From Desulfitibacter sp. BRH_c19 (GTDB lineage Bacteria; Bacillota; DSM-16504; Desulfitibacterales; Desulfitibacteraceae): 64,000 nucleotides of DNA. Below, one piece after another: positions 52,292 through 62,001 of this stretch. The stretch spans positions 1 to 64,000 of the forward strand of contig LOER01000033.1 of the NCBI GenBank assembly GCA_001515945.1, written 5' to 3'. The translations under genes and the position numbers were made by a program. Positions within the stretch are counted from its first letter, which is position 1; each line of letters starts with the position of its first letter. The notes beneath the pieces are model-generated. The model did not search any database and was not told the DNA's origin. It saw nothing but the letters and a program-made list of their open reading frames with translations.

Positions 52292-52308
52292 AAGCAAGTA
52301 TTGTGCCA
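52292..52308 (-). promoter_or_regulatory. Sigma-54 promoter of the transporter/peptidase operon
   Basis: The minus strand reads TGGCACAATACTTGCTT, an exact match to TGGCAC-N5-TTGC, 103 bases before the transporter start codon. The regulator gene lies upstream. Confidence 0.9.
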
Positions 52309-52401
52309 TTTATCTGAATATTTTAAAATATGCGTTAAATTCTCTTATACTCCAATACAATAAGGTATATATAGCTTCTTCTTTCTGTTTCTAATATAGC
52401 C

Positions 52402-52435
52402 AAAAAATCGTCATATACATGACGATTTTTTGGAC
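52402..52435. terminator. Palindromic terminator between regulator and transporter
   Basis: Perfect inverted repeat with 15-base arms around ATAC; the core CGTCAT/ATGACG is flanked by A and T runs, so it would end transcripts from either side. Chiefly it would stop the regulator transcript 200 bases past its stop codon. Confidence 0.75.
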
Positions 52436-52487
52436 AAGTGACAATTATTTAGCATAAAAAATGAAATGCTATGATGCCTAGTGTAAA

Positions 52488-52655
52488 AGTCTTGAAGTGA
52501 AACTTACTGACTTGCACTATCATTAAGCATAATTTTCATAGGTAGATAGTATTAACACAACTACAGCTTCCGCCTTGAACAATAGATTTGGCTGAACGAG
52601 TTCACTAGCATAGCTGAACCCATGCAAGGCTAGCGGTGATAGTCATCGGATAAAC
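52488..52655 (-). repeat. Dispersed intergenic repeat, copy 2
   Basis: On the minus strand it begins GTTTATCCGATGACTAT, continues CTAGCCTTGCATGG and CAGCTATG, and ends AGTAAGTTTCACTTCAAGAC; both ends match copy 1 at 12861-12934. The first 26 bases code for the last residues of the sigma-54 regulator (LSDDYHR and stop), so the element has joined the 3' end of that gene. Confidence 0.65.
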
Positions 52656-54093
52656 AGTTAGGGTCAAAATTACCTAATACCTTTAATCTATAATGCAATG
52701 TTTGACGTGGCATTTCGAGTATTTTAGCTGCTTTACTTATATTGCCATTGCATTCTTTTAAGATTTCGCAAATTATTTTCTTTTCAACTTCATTAAGGGT
52801 GTTTTTTAATGATTTGTTCTTAGAGAAATTTATAATGCCATCTTTATACTGTAAATTAGGATTAATTGAAGCATTTTTTAGAATATTCAAAGGCAAGTCT
52901 TCAATTCTAATCCATTTTCCTAATCCTACATTCATAGCATGTTCTATACAATGTTGAAGCTCTCTGACGTTACCTGGCCACGTATATTTATTAAATATAG
53001 ATATAACATTGGAATTAACACCCGTCACATCTATTCCTAATTTTTTATTGTAGTGGGAAATAAAATAATCTATTAGCATCGGGATATCAGACATTCTCTC
53101 CCTTAGAGGAGGTATCTGTAGATAAATAACATTGAGCCTATAGTATAGATCATTCCGGAGTTGTTTCAATTTTACAGCTTCTAGGGGTTCTATGTTAGAA
53201 CATGCTATGATTCTCACATTTACCTTTTGTAGCTTAATATCACCTACTCGCCTAAAAGTTCCCTCCTGTAAAAACCTAAGGATCTTACTTTGAAGTTCTA
53301 GAGGCATGGAGTTTACTTCATCAAGAAATAGGGTTCCTTCATCTGCTAATTCCAATAATCCCATTCTATCTTCAGCTCCAGTAAAGCTACCCTTAATTGT
53401 TCCAAATAGTATACTCTCCAACAAAGAAGCGGGAAGAGCGGCACAATTTTGTGCTATAAAGGGACCTAGCCTATTTCCATGGTTATGGATAGCTTGCGCA
53501 AAAAGTTCTTTTCCTGTGCCTGTTTCTCCATATATGAGAATTGGAGAGACACTTTTTGCTACTCTGTTTGCTATATCTTTTAACATCATAAAGTTTTCGT
53601 TATTGGTAATTATGTCATTAAAGGTATATTTTGCTCCAGTATTTTTAACCTTTCGTTTTGTTCTAACCCTTTTAAGCAATTCCTCTTTTAATGCAATATT
53701 CTGATCAGATAATTGCTTAACATTGGTAATATCTCTGGCTAAATCGCAGGAACCAATGGTCTTTCCTTTGAATGTTAGTGGAAAGGTTGAACATAATATA
53801 TTTACTACCTTACCTTGTCTTGTTTCATATGTTTGAACTCTCTCAATAATCGGTTTCCCGGTTTTTTGTACCTCAAATAAAGTGCTATTATTATAAAGGT
53901 TAGGATAAACTTCGGTTATATGTTTACCAATTACATCTTCTGCTTTTAAACCATCAAGATCCTCTGCAACAGGGTTATAATAGATAAATACTCCATTTGC
54001 ATCTATTGCTGTAATACCTACATCTACATGAATGAAAATTTGCTGAAGAACATGATTTTCCTTTATAAGAGCTTCAATATCCAAATCTTTCAC
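52630..54093 (-). CDS. Sigma-54-dependent activator with PAS, AAA+ and Fis-type HTH domains
   Basis: A 487-residue enhancer-binding protein. A PAS domain (about 12-125; VDVGITAIDANGVFIYYNPV) precedes the AAA+ domain (about 165-400), with GETGTGKE, the changed sigma-54 loop GSFTGA, GTLFLDEVN and WPGNVREL. A Fis-type helix-turn-helix lies at 440-475 (CNGNISKAAKILEMPRQTLHYR). GSFTGA in place of GAFTGA is an accepted variant. It should activate the TGGCAC promoter at 52292. GTG at 54093 is the annotated start; TTG at 54084, with GGGGGTG six bases before it, is an alternative. The C-terminus runs into repeat copy 2. Confidence 0.92.
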   Translation of the reverse strand: MKDLDIEALIKENHVLQQIFIHVDVGITAIDANGVFIYYNPVAEDLDGLKAEDVIGKHITEVYPNLYNNSTLFEVQKTGKPIIERVQTYETRQGKVVNILCSTFPLTFKGKTIGSCDLARDITNVKQLSDQNIALKEELLKRVRTKRKVKNTGAKYTFNDIITNNENFMMLKDIANRVAKSVSPILIYGETGTGKELFAQAIHNHGNRLGPFIAQNCAALPASLLESILFGTIKGSFTGAEDRMGLLELADEGTLFLDEVNSMPLELQSKILRFLQEGTFRRVGDIKLQKVNVRIIACSNIEPLEAVKLKQLRNDLYYRLNVIYLQIPPLRERMSDIPMLIDYFISHYNKKLGIDVTGVNSNVISIFNKYTWPGNVRELQHCIEHAMNVGLGKWIRIEDLPLNILKNASINPNLQYKDGIINFSKNKSLKNTLNEVEKKIICEILKECNGNISKAAKILEMPRQTLHYRLKVLGNFDPNCLSDDYHR

Positions 54094-54103
54094 CCCCGTA
54101 TAC

Positions 54104-54979
54104 TTAGACCTGCCACAACATCATCCCAATTCTACTCTGTGTTTTCTTAATAATTTTTCCATCATTAGCCTTATCCAAAAGAAATTGCTTCACCCTGTTT
54201 TCTGTTTTTGTATCTATTTCTGTATACATTCCAATATGGCTTATGATTTCAACAAAAATATCCCCTAAATCAACCTCTCTTTGACTATTACTCTCCTCAA
54301 AGGAAATATTTGGCAAATATCCCATTGCATATAATAAGTTAAATGGATATATGATATTAGGTGAATAAGTTTTGTAATTTTCTCCTAAAATCTCTTTTGC
54401 AATTTTTTCCTGGAGTGGGTATTCTCTAGCACCTGCAAAACTGCTTAGATAACAATAACCTTTTGAAGCTTCAATCATTTTTTGGATTGTCTCCCGGTTA
54501 TTAATTCCGGGCGACATAGAAGCAAAAACAAAGTCAAAGTACTTTTTCCATCCCATTGCTTGCAGATTAATATCTTCCCATTTTTCTGTTAGTGTTTGAA
54601 TATTAGTAATCTTATCTTTAGTCATCTCTTTTTCTAAAATATCTATCATCTTCTCTGCAGGATCTAAAGCCCATACATTAGCTCCCATTTCGGCAAAGGG
54701 AATAGCAAAGTTTCCTGGACCAGCTCCAATATCTAATATTTTCATGCCTCTTATATCCTCTAAGTCAATGCCAGATTTTTCTAGAAAATTTCTTACAGAA
54801 ATCCATCTTCTATTCATTGTTTTGCCCTGTGTTTGTTTTGCATAACTAGTAGCTCTTTTATTCCATTTCTTAACAGGGTATTCTTGATACCCAGAAACCC
54901 CACCCTTAGAATTAGAGTTTCTCCTAGCCTTTTCCCAAAGATCTTCCCATAAGTCCACTTTGCTAATATCAATTTCCAT
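54104..54979 (-). CDS. Class I SAM-dependent methyltransferase
   Basis: A 291-residue methyltransferase. Motif I is MKILDIGAGPGNFAIPFAEMG, quoted in part as KILDIGAGPGNFAIPF, followed by ALDPAEKMIDIL, and FDFVFASMSPGINNRE in the catalytic region. ATG at 54979 is chosen since AGGAGG lies six bases before it; an open frame extends to 55039. Related proteins in anaerobes occur near metal or corrinoid genes, but no substrate can be given. It lies between the sigma-54 regulator and an acyltransferase-like gene, on the same strand. Confidence 0.85.
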   Translation of the reverse strand: MEIDISKVDLWEDLWEKARRNSNSKGGVSGYQEYPVKKWNKRATSYAKQTQGKTMNRRWISVRNFLEKSGIDLEDIRGMKILDIGAGPGNFAIPFAEMGANVWALDPAEKMIDILEKEMTKDKITNIQTLTEKWEDINLQAMGWKKYFDFVFASMSPGINNRETIQKMIEASKGYCYLSSFAGAREYPLQEKIAKEILGENYKTYSPNIIYPFNLLYAMGYLPNISFEESNSQREVDLGDIFVEIISHIGMYTEIDTKTENRVKQFLLDKANDGKIIKKTQSRIGMMLWQV

Positions 54980-55063
54980 TATTGTCCTCCTAACTGGAAG
55001 CGTATGGACGGTTCTGCTGCTTCCTTGAAAAACCTCCAAATAATTTTAATGGACACACCCAAC

Positions 55064-55765
55064 TCATATTATCTTAAGGGTTGATAATATATACAATATT
55101 GCTAGCATAATAGGCTGGTGCAGCAAATATACTATCAATGTTTTTTTACCAATGAATGAAATAGGATTGTTATCTAGATTTACTTTAAAAAGAGTCTGTT
55201 TTGTAGGATATAAAATTCGTGCAAAAAATATCCCATATAAAAAGATACCTGAATAGGGAAGTAACGGATAATAATCTAGCGCATAGTATGTTGGACTTGT
55301 TAAACCTAAGAAAATCAAGTAATCATGAGACATGGGTATGGTCAGAATAGCTTGTCCTACAAGAATCATCATTGTACCTGTCAACAGCAACAATGATTTA
55401 TTTAGTTTATTATAGATAGGATAAAGCAGTACACTAACACCCAAAAAATGTAGAATTCCAAAGGCTATAAATGCCCTAGGGTCATAAAGATAAGTTGCAA
55501 TTGTAATTACCAAGGCTACAGCAATAAGTTTTAATCCACGCCTCATATTGCCTCTGCTAAAGGTACAGCTAATGCCTGTAATTATAATGAATAAATAGGC
55601 AGAAAACTTTCCTAATGCATAGACAATGCCACTACTATACTCAATTGGATAATTATAAAACTCATTTAAATCCCATATTAGATGGAATACTATCATTGAA
55701 ATAAGTGCAATTCCTCTAAAAAAGTCTATCTCCCATACCCTACCCCTGTAGATAATTTGGGACAC
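55064..55765 (-). CDS. Heparan-alpha-glucosaminide N-acetyltransferase-like membrane protein (DUF1624)
   Basis: A 233-residue protein with seven or so membrane segments. The N-terminus, RVWEIDFFRGIALISMIVFH, carries the DUF1624/HGSNAT_cat signature R-x-xxxDxxRGxAxxxMxxxH. The His is the likely catalytic residue for acetyl transfer across the membrane. In bacteria the substrate is not known. The GTG start follows AGGTGG. Confidence 0.85.
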   Translation of the reverse strand: MSQIIYRGRVWEIDFFRGIALISMIVFHLIWDLNEFYNYPIEYSSGIVYALGKFSAYLFIIITGISCTFSRGNMRRGLKLIAVALVITIATYLYDPRAFIAFGILHFLGVSVLLYPIYNKLNKSLLLLTGTMMILVGQAILTIPMSHDYLIFLGLTSPTYYALDYYPLLPYSGIFLYGIFFARILYPTKQTLFKVNLDNNPISFIGKKTLIVYLLHQPIMLAILYILSTLKII

Positions 55766-55816
55766 TAATCTTCACCACCTAGTTAATATCAAGAAATTTA
55801 ATTTAAGTAAGTGTTA

Positions 55817-56698
55817 CTATTCTAGATTGGTTTTACTAAATATCAAAGTAACATAACTTGTAGTCTCTATTATATCATTATTTAACAATATCCCTGAATT
55901 TGTATTGTCAAGCATTTTAAATTCGTTAACCTCTAAATTCTCCATTGCTGAAAACAATACACCTATAGATGCTGGTGAGTCTAAATATTCATTACCCATC
56001 GAGAAAATCCTTCCCAAATTTTTTGAGTATAAGGCATGGATGGTTTCCCTATCTCGTTTTTGCGCTTCATCCCTAGTAAGGTAGTGGGAAAAATCCACAG
56101 AAGCTATTATAATACATTTGTCATCTTTCAAAAATTCTGCTATAGATATTCCGAGATTCATGGCTTCTTGTCGTGATACATCATGATGTAAAATTATTGG
56201 AACCACTTTAGTGTCTGGTAAATAATACTTTATAAAGGGCATCAGGCTTCCCATGGAATGCTCTGAATCAAAAACTTTCTCAGTAACCTTTACTAAGCCC
56301 AAGGCAGTTAGTTCCTCAATAATCTCCCGGTTGCTTTTTACAATCCCAAATGGTGTTTGCCAGCCAAGGGTTGTGGTAAGTATCTTCTCACCCTTATTAA
56401 AGTGATTAGGGCCTACGAGAATTATAGTAGAAGGCTGCTGAGAATACAATTCATGAAAAACCCCTTCAATCAACTCATGGGCAAGCAGATGATGGGGCAC
56501 AACTGCCCCATCAATATGAACGCCATTATTATTAATTTCACTAAAATCTACATTATAACTAAAAGACTTAGGCTCAAAAAATACATTTGGATAAACGGAA
56601 GTTTGAGTTGTAAATTCATTAATAAATTCATTGGTGTTAAAAGCCATCATCCACAAACCTAAACCAAGTATTAGAATTAAAAGAAATCCTCTTTTCAT
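55817..56698 (-). CDS. MEMO1/AmmeMemoRadiSam protein B-family protein with N-terminal anchor
   Basis: A 293-residue protein. A hydrophobic segment (residues 4-20) should anchor it outside the membrane. The MEMO domain begins with GAVVPHHLLAHELIEGVF and has VGPNHF, DSEHSMGSLMPFIKYYLPD and SVDFSHYL, whose His and Asp residues resemble the metal site of extradiol dioxygenases. Most relatives are cytoplasmic; here the protein is secreted or anchored. The ATG overlaps the stop of the macroglobulin gene (ATGA), so both are made together. Confidence 0.85.
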   Translation of the reverse strand: MKRGFLLILILGLGLWMMAFNTNEFINEFTTQTSVYPNVFFEPKSFSYNVDFSEINNNGVHIDGAVVPHHLLAHELIEGVFHELYSQQPSTIILVGPNHFNKGEKILTTTLGWQTPFGIVKSNREIIEELTALGLVKVTEKVFDSEHSMGSLMPFIKYYLPDTKVVPIILHHDVSRQEAMNLGISIAEFLKDDKCIIIASVDFSHYLTRDEAQKRDRETIHALYSKNLGRIFSMGNEYLDSPASIGVLFSAMENLEVNEFKMLDNTNSGILLNNDIIETTSYVTLIFSKTNLE

Positions 56699-59600
56699 TG
56701 AATTGTCACCGTATCCCTAGGAGTGTTATGATATATTTTCCCGCTTCTTACATGTTGAATATGGGCAGGTTCTGCTGAGAATTCACCACCACTAATTACC
56801 CTGGTATAGTATGTTAAGGAATATGTTGATTTGCCATATACAGCAAATACAACCTTCTGTCCATTAACTTCAACAGGATATCCATTCTTAATATCGTTGA
56901 TTCCCCAGATATATGGTCTTTGAATTATCTTTAGTCCTGCTGGCAAATAGTCTGTTATCAGATATGTGCCATCTAATGCCTTATCACCAAATTCATAGCT
57001 TATATTTACCTTTACAAGATTATTTACTTTAAACTGACCTGTATTATCTGGTGTACTGTATGACCGCGTTATTTTAACGCCGTCAATTTCTGAAACTGAT
57101 ATATCCGCCGTTTCAGTTAAATAAACTGAAGTAGCGCCAATTTTTCCTTGGATATCATAAAATTTAAGTGTGCTTAAATCCTCTGGAGTCAGCATTAGTG
57201 TTAATGTTTCATCTAGCTGCAGGGTAGCCTTTTCCTCTTTCCCCTCAATTGAATAAGTAAAGCTAATTACTTTTTTGTCCATATCAGGTAATGTTGCCTT
57301 TAGATATAGCAATTGCTCTATATGTGTTAATATATCCGTTGTGAAGTTTTCCATTATATACTGCTGCAACCTATTCTTTTCATCAAAATTTAGACGGGCT
57401 GCCGCAATTGCAGCAAGAGAAGTTACTTCAAGAATATCATCCTGGTCTTTGCCAGTATTAATTCTAAGCAATGGGCCAAACTCCTGGGAACTATTTGCTA
57501 TTAACTCTTGCAGCATTTCTTTTGATAGCTGCCAATCACCTAATTCAATTAAGGCTAGTATCAGATAGGATTTTTCCTTATGTGTTAAATCAGTCTGCTC
57601 TAATACAATATTTATTTCCTGCAATACAGGCTCTCCAATGGATGCCAGTCCATATAGGGCAACAATGCCTCTTTCCCGAGTTTCTTTAGGATCATTTGCT
57701 ATTCTTTGGAAATATTCACCAAGCAAAATGCTGTCATAGCCTTCTTCATATAATCCTGCTAACCCTGCAATTTTTGCACTCAATTCAAGCTCGGCATCTG
57801 AGTATGGTAATAAAGCTAAACCGCCTTCTGGTGTTTGATAGTTAAAAAAGTCCTCACGTTCTTGTGCTATCATAACTTCTATTTCTGGAAAATACTCCTG
57901 CAACAATTCATTGGCAACAACTGCTGCCAGCTTCTGATCTATCCTATTTCCCATTTGGCCAGTTAAGCCCAATAATATATTAAGATATTGACTTTTCTCA
58001 TATTCAGCAATTGTGACTGTGGTCAGATGATTTTCAGCTCCGCTTATCTTAGTATTATCATCAAGCAAATAAAAATCAGTATGCTGCTGTTCTCTGAAAG
58101 TATCCTTTACTGTGAAAGCTAATGTTAATGTATCAGATAATTCTCCTTTAGTTGAACCCGTTACAGTAAGAGAATAATTCCCCTTTGCTAAAGCAGGTAG
58201 TGGAAAATTAACTGTTTTAAATGCCTCGGCTGATTCATTCTTATTAAAGACCGTGGTGCTATCTTTTTGGAGCTTCAATGATAAATCTACGGTATCTCCA
58301 TTAAATAGCTTATCTCCAAAAGATCTTACTGTAATAATTGGTTTATCCCCTGTAAGATATAAATCGTTTGCAACCATATCTACAAAGAATGGAAGTTTAA
58401 CCTTGATGTTTTTAGAAGCACTTCCTGCCCGTAGGTCTTTTGTTACTGCCTGATAAGTCAAACGCCATGAAGTCAGATTGTCTGGTAATGTAAACGATAC
58501 TTCAGCTTTACCATCTTTACTAGTGGTTATTGTATCAAAGAAAACAGCATCTCTAAGATCCTTCCTATCTGATCCGCCTTCACCACCATGCTCTGCACCA
58601 AAACCGCCCTTAGGGATTTCATGAGTAAGTACAGTCTTTCTTATTCCGGAAGAAATGAAATCTCCATATAAAGATGATAGAATGTTTACACTCTGGTCGC
58701 GCAAGGCATAGAGTGCTTCATCAACAATATTTAGATTTACTGTGGCAGCAACAGGTTTTCCGCCTTTATCCGTTACCTCCACCTGCAATTCTACCTTTTC
58801 ACCTGGTCTATATTCCTCTTTATCCGCAGTTACTTGAACATCAATGGATTTTTCCTTTTCATCATAGGCAACTAATAATTCAGGAGATTCATGATAGTAC
58901 CTACCATCAAAGAAAACTCCCTTGACATAATAATTTGGTATTAGCTCATCCTTAAAAGTATTTTGATAAAGAGGTTTATCCTGAATTTTATGATTAAGTA
59001 GACCTTCTCTAGCATCGATGAATAAAAAGCTGTTCATTCTATCGTTTAATGGAACCTCATTGTTCATAAATGTAAGTAGAACCTCTTCTTCAGACTTAAA
59101 TCTATTATTTTCCTTATCCGATTTTAAGTGATACCACTGATAATCATACTCTCTGAAAAAGTGGGGTCCTCTCACATATACTTCACTAAAAGCCGGGTTA
59201 CCTCTAAAATCTACAGCCCTTAATTCTACCTTGTATGATTGATCTCTTTGCGCAGTAAATTCAAATGTACCCTTCCCACTTCCATCAGTAAGAAACTCAC
59301 CCTCTGTAATAAGCTCTTTCCTGTAGGTATAACTGTATTTCTTCTCGACCTTCTTATTTATAAAATCATAATATTCCCCTGCCTCCTGTTTTTCCCATAC
59401 ATCTCTATACACTTTAGCATTTATTATGTGGTTAGCAACTATGGCTCCTTTAAAAGCATCTTTCTCCCACAATTCCACTTCTCCCCTGTTATACTTTTCA
59501 GGAGTAAGCCTGTTTACAATAACATCTATTCTACCAGCCGTGTCGTTTATAATTTGACCCTTTCCCTCAATGATTAAGTCATTATTAAGAACCACTAATG

Positions 59601-61548
59601 ATTCTTCAGTATAAATCTCACCACTTTCCGGAGAATCAGTACGTACATAGATACTCTGATGCTGGATTGGTGAATAAACGTTCTCCTCATATCTTGGGTT
59701 GTAAACAACTGATGCCTTTCCTTCATTGTCTGTAGTAATTCGGCTACTGTTACCAGCCATATGATAATTTAATGCCAGATTTGCAGCTCCAGTACCTTCA
59801 AAAAAGGCAGCAGAGATATTGAATTCCATCTTTTCTCCAACAAAAAGGGCCTTCTTAGATGGAGTTACATCAATTTGATATGCTGGTTTTGTGTAAGTTT
59901 GCACCTCAAATCCATCCTGAACAATAGTGTTATCTCCATCCTTTACTGATATAGAGTAATAACCAGGAGCAAGGTTTGGTAGCTCTAGACTCCCTTTAAA
60001 AATATCATCTTTTATCACAAGATTCATAGATGTAATACTAATGGACTGCTCCCACATTCCCCATTTTGTTAATTCTACTGTTATTTCGTCAGGTGCTTTT
60101 ACACCTGATTTACGAGGCTTAATAAGTCCCCAAAATTGGACAATATCATCGGGTTTATACAGTCCCCTATCCAAATAAATATACTTCCAATACTGCTGCC
60201 TTGCTTTTTGATCACTTTCCAACTGGCTGTATGTGTAATATTCGGAATAAGCTGCTGCAACACTTTCCTGATTACCCAGCGAAATAGACAAGTAAGTATC
60301 TTCAGTATTTTCAAGGGGGGATGCCAGTAGTGCTATACCATTTTTATCGGTAATGCCCGTTTCTTGATTGTCATGGGAACGAACTGTTGCACCCTTGACA
60401 GGAATACCTTTTGCCAGGTCGTTTACCCAAACAAGGGTTTTATCCTGGGTTTCCGCCGAGTATATACCAAGATCTGTTACCTGAAACCATACCTGGCTTT
60501 TGGCATCACCAAATGATAATTCTGCTAAGTAAAACCCTTGATTAAGCTTATCTGGAAATAGTAAATAGCTTTCGAAATCCCCCGTTATAGGAGTGCTAAA
60601 ATTAGTAACTTGGGTTAGTTTTGTGGTATCTTCTCTATAATGCCTGCGACTGCTGTAAGCCCAATAGGGTATCTTAGCTTTTTCCTTAAGGGCATTTATA
60701 TATTGCTCTGAGTCCTTATATTTAAAGATATCTACATCTATATCAGGGCTTTTAACATTATCCCTGCTGTAATAGCTCATACCTATTACTGGAATATCCG
60801 CAGTTGTATACTCATATGTATTTTTATACAAGTATAAATCATTGTTTTTTGCTGTGTTGTTACCTTCCTCCTGGGTCTCAAACTGGAATGTATAGTCCTC
60901 AGTCAATTCTGTATCACTATTAGAAATATTTAATCCACTTTTAATTTTTACTGTATATAATGTTGAAGGTTCTAATTTCTTTGGAACAAATACTAATGTT
61001 TTTTTATGAACTTCGAAGTTTCCTTCTACCTTGGGATGGATTTCAAAGTAATCATCTATCTTGTCAAAATCTAAATGGCTAAAAGCTACCTCAATCCCTG
61101 TATCCACCGGAACGCCACTTGATTTGTCCCTTGGCAACGTGGAAACCACCCTAAAATCACCCTTTGTTTGAAATGCCCATCTGAAAGTCTCTCCATGATT
61201 TACATCAAGAGAAAACCTGTAAATCTGATTGGGCTCGAGGGGTTCTTTGGGAACAATTTGAACTTCTCCACTACCCTGCTCCCCTTGCTTTAGAGTAAAA
61301 CTTGTCGAAGGCTCAACAGATAAATTATTTTCTACAGATTTAAGGCTAATATCATCTATAGATTTTAGGATAAAGCTCGTTCCTAAATCCACCCCTGCAT
61401 TATCGTAGGTAACTGCTTCTAAAGTAACATCAGCTGCAAAGACACTTACTGTATCTATAGAACCGCTGTCTCTATTAATAAAGAACAAAATGCCTACAAC
61501 CAACACAAGGGCAATCATAATAATTATAGGCTTGGAATACCTTTCCAT
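56695..61548 (-). CDS. Bacterial alpha-2-macroglobulin family protein, without thioester and without cysteine
   Basis: A 1,617-residue secreted or membrane-anchored protein. A membrane segment (about 5-24) is followed by an Ig-like Big_5 domain pair (about 45-240), a series of MG domains (LYKPDDIVQFWGLIKPR), the alpha-2-macroglobulin core (DNLTSWRLTYQAVT) and a thioester-domain-like helical part (about 1,170-1,400). The usual Cys-x-Glu-Gln thioester motif is absent, and I see no Cys in the whole protein. ATG at 61548 is chosen, eight bases behind GGGAG. Together with the downstream MEMO-family protein it forms an operon. It probably traps or blocks foreign proteases at the surface without covalent bonding. 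Confidence 0.9.
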   Translation of the reverse strand: MERYSKPIIIMIALVLVVGILFFINRDSGSIDTVSVFAADVTLEAVTYDNAGVDLGTSFILKSIDDISLKSVENNLSVEPSTSFTLKQGEQGSGEVQIVPKEPLEPNQIYRFSLDVNHGETFRWAFQTKGDFRVVSTLPRDKSSGVPVDTGIEVAFSHLDFDKIDDYFEIHPKVEGNFEVHKKTLVFVPKKLEPSTLYTVKIKSGLNISNSDTELTEDYTFQFETQEEGNNTAKNNDLYLYKNTYEYTTADIPVIGMSYYSRDNVKSPDIDVDIFKYKDSEQYINALKEKAKIPYWAYSSRRHYREDTTKLTQVTNFSTPITGDFESYLLFPDKLNQGFYLAELSFGDAKSQVWFQVTDLGIYSAETQDKTLVWVNDLAKGIPVKGATVRSHDNQETGITDKNGIALLASPLENTEDTYLSISLGNQESVAAAYSEYYTYSQLESDQKARQQYWKYIYLDRGLYKPDDIVQFWGLIKPRKSGVKAPDEITVELTKWGMWEQSISITSMNLVIKDDIFKGSLELPNLAPGYYSISVKDGDNTIVQDGFEVQTYTKPAYQIDVTPSKKALFVGEKMEFNISAAFFEGTGAANLALNYHMAGNSSRITTDNEGKASVVYNPRYEENVYSPIQHQSIYVRTDSPESGEIYTEESLVVLNNDLIIEGKGQIINDTAGRIDVIVNRLTPEKYNRGEVELWEKDAFKGAIVANHIINAKVYRDVWEKQEAGEYYDFINKKVEKKYSYTYRKELITEGEFLTDGSGKGTFEFTAQRDQSYKVELRAVDFRGNPAFSEVYVRGPHFFREYDYQWYHLKSDKENNRFKSEEEVLLTFMNNEVPLNDRMNSFLFIDAREGLLNHKIQDKPLYQNTFKDELIPNYYVKGVFFDGRYYHESPELLVAYDEKEKSIDVQVTADKEEYRPGEKVELQVEVTDKGGKPVAATVNLNIVDEALYALRDQSVNILSSLYGDFISSGIRKTVLTHEIPKGGFGAEHGGEGGSDRKDLRDAVFFDTITTSKDGKAEVSFTLPDNLTSWRLTYQAVTKDLRAGSASKNIKVKLPFFVDMVANDLYLTGDKPIITVRSFGDKLFNGDTVDLSLKLQKDSTTVFNKNESAEAFKTVNFPLPALAKGNYSLTVTGSTKGELSDTLTLAFTVKDTFREQQHTDFYLLDDNTKISGAENHLTTVTIAEYEKSQYLNILLGLTGQMGNRIDQKLAAVVANELLQEYFPEIEVMIAQEREDFFNYQTPEGGLALLPYSDAELELSAKIAGLAGLYEEGYDSILLGEYFQRIANDPKETRERGIVALYGLASIGEPVLQEINIVLEQTDLTHKEKSYLILALIELGDWQLSKEMLQELIANSSQEFGPLLRINTGKDQDDILEVTSLAAIAAARLNFDEKNRLQQYIMENFTTDILTHIEQLLYLKATLPDMDKKVISFTYSIEGKEEKATLQLDETLTLMLTPEDLSTLKFYDIQGKIGATSVYLTETADISVSEIDGVKITRSYSTPDNTGQFKVNNLVKVNISYEFGDKALDGTYLITDYLPAGLKIIQRPYIWGINDIKNGYPVEVNGQKVVFAVYGKSTYSLTYYTRVISGGEFSAEPAHIQHVRSGKIYHNTPRDTVTIQ

Positions 61549-61765
61549 AATCATCTCTCCCAATAATTGAATTCAAATCAATAGACGAAAAATCAATGAG
61601 ATAAGTTCCAGTCTTTGCCTTAACTTAGAAAGATCAGAAAAGCTCTAGTTTTGTAAGAAAATTTTCAAAAACATTATCTTGCGGTATAATACTATTATAC
61701 TTGAAATATCCATTTAACTATTACACTAAGATTATCACGATTTCTTAGAGAGGAGATTAATTTGC

Positions 61766-61945
61766 ATGAGAAAGGGTAAATATAAACAGCTCTTCATGAT
61801 ATTTGTTTTAGGAAACGTCATCCCCTTAGCCTTTTCACTTTTTCAACCAAACTACGATCCAAAACTTTTCTTAGCAATATTTAATATTATAATGATGTTT
61901 GTTATCTTCTACTATATAATAAGAGACATTACTGGAAGGTTATAG
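61766..61945 (+). CDS. Small two-TM membrane protein
   Basis: A 59-residue protein not seen at a 60-residue cut-off. It starts MRKGKYKQLFMIFVLGNVIP and has hydrophobic segments at about 9-25 and 34-51, the second ending MFVIFYYIIRD. AGAGGAG lies 11 bases before the ATG. Upstream is TATAAT at about 61686 with a weak TTTTCA 17 bases before it. It ends in TAG. The family is unknown. It lies ahead of the ureohydrolase gene (56 bases). Confidence 0.6.
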   Translation: MRKGKYKQLFMIFVLGNVIPLAFSLFQPNYDPKLFLAIFNIIMMFVIFYYIIRDITGRL

Positions 61946-62001
61946 TCCAAAAAGACTAATATCATAATCTTAACTACTTAAAACATTTGGAGGGTTATCT
62001 A

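Larger units (their letters stand above)
52190..52629. other. Intergenic region with promoter, terminator and dispersed repeat
   Basis: From left to right: the yfcC leader, sigma-54 promoter (52292-52308), palindromic terminator (52402-52435) and the long repeat copy (52488-52655). No gene is visible. Confidence 0.7.
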
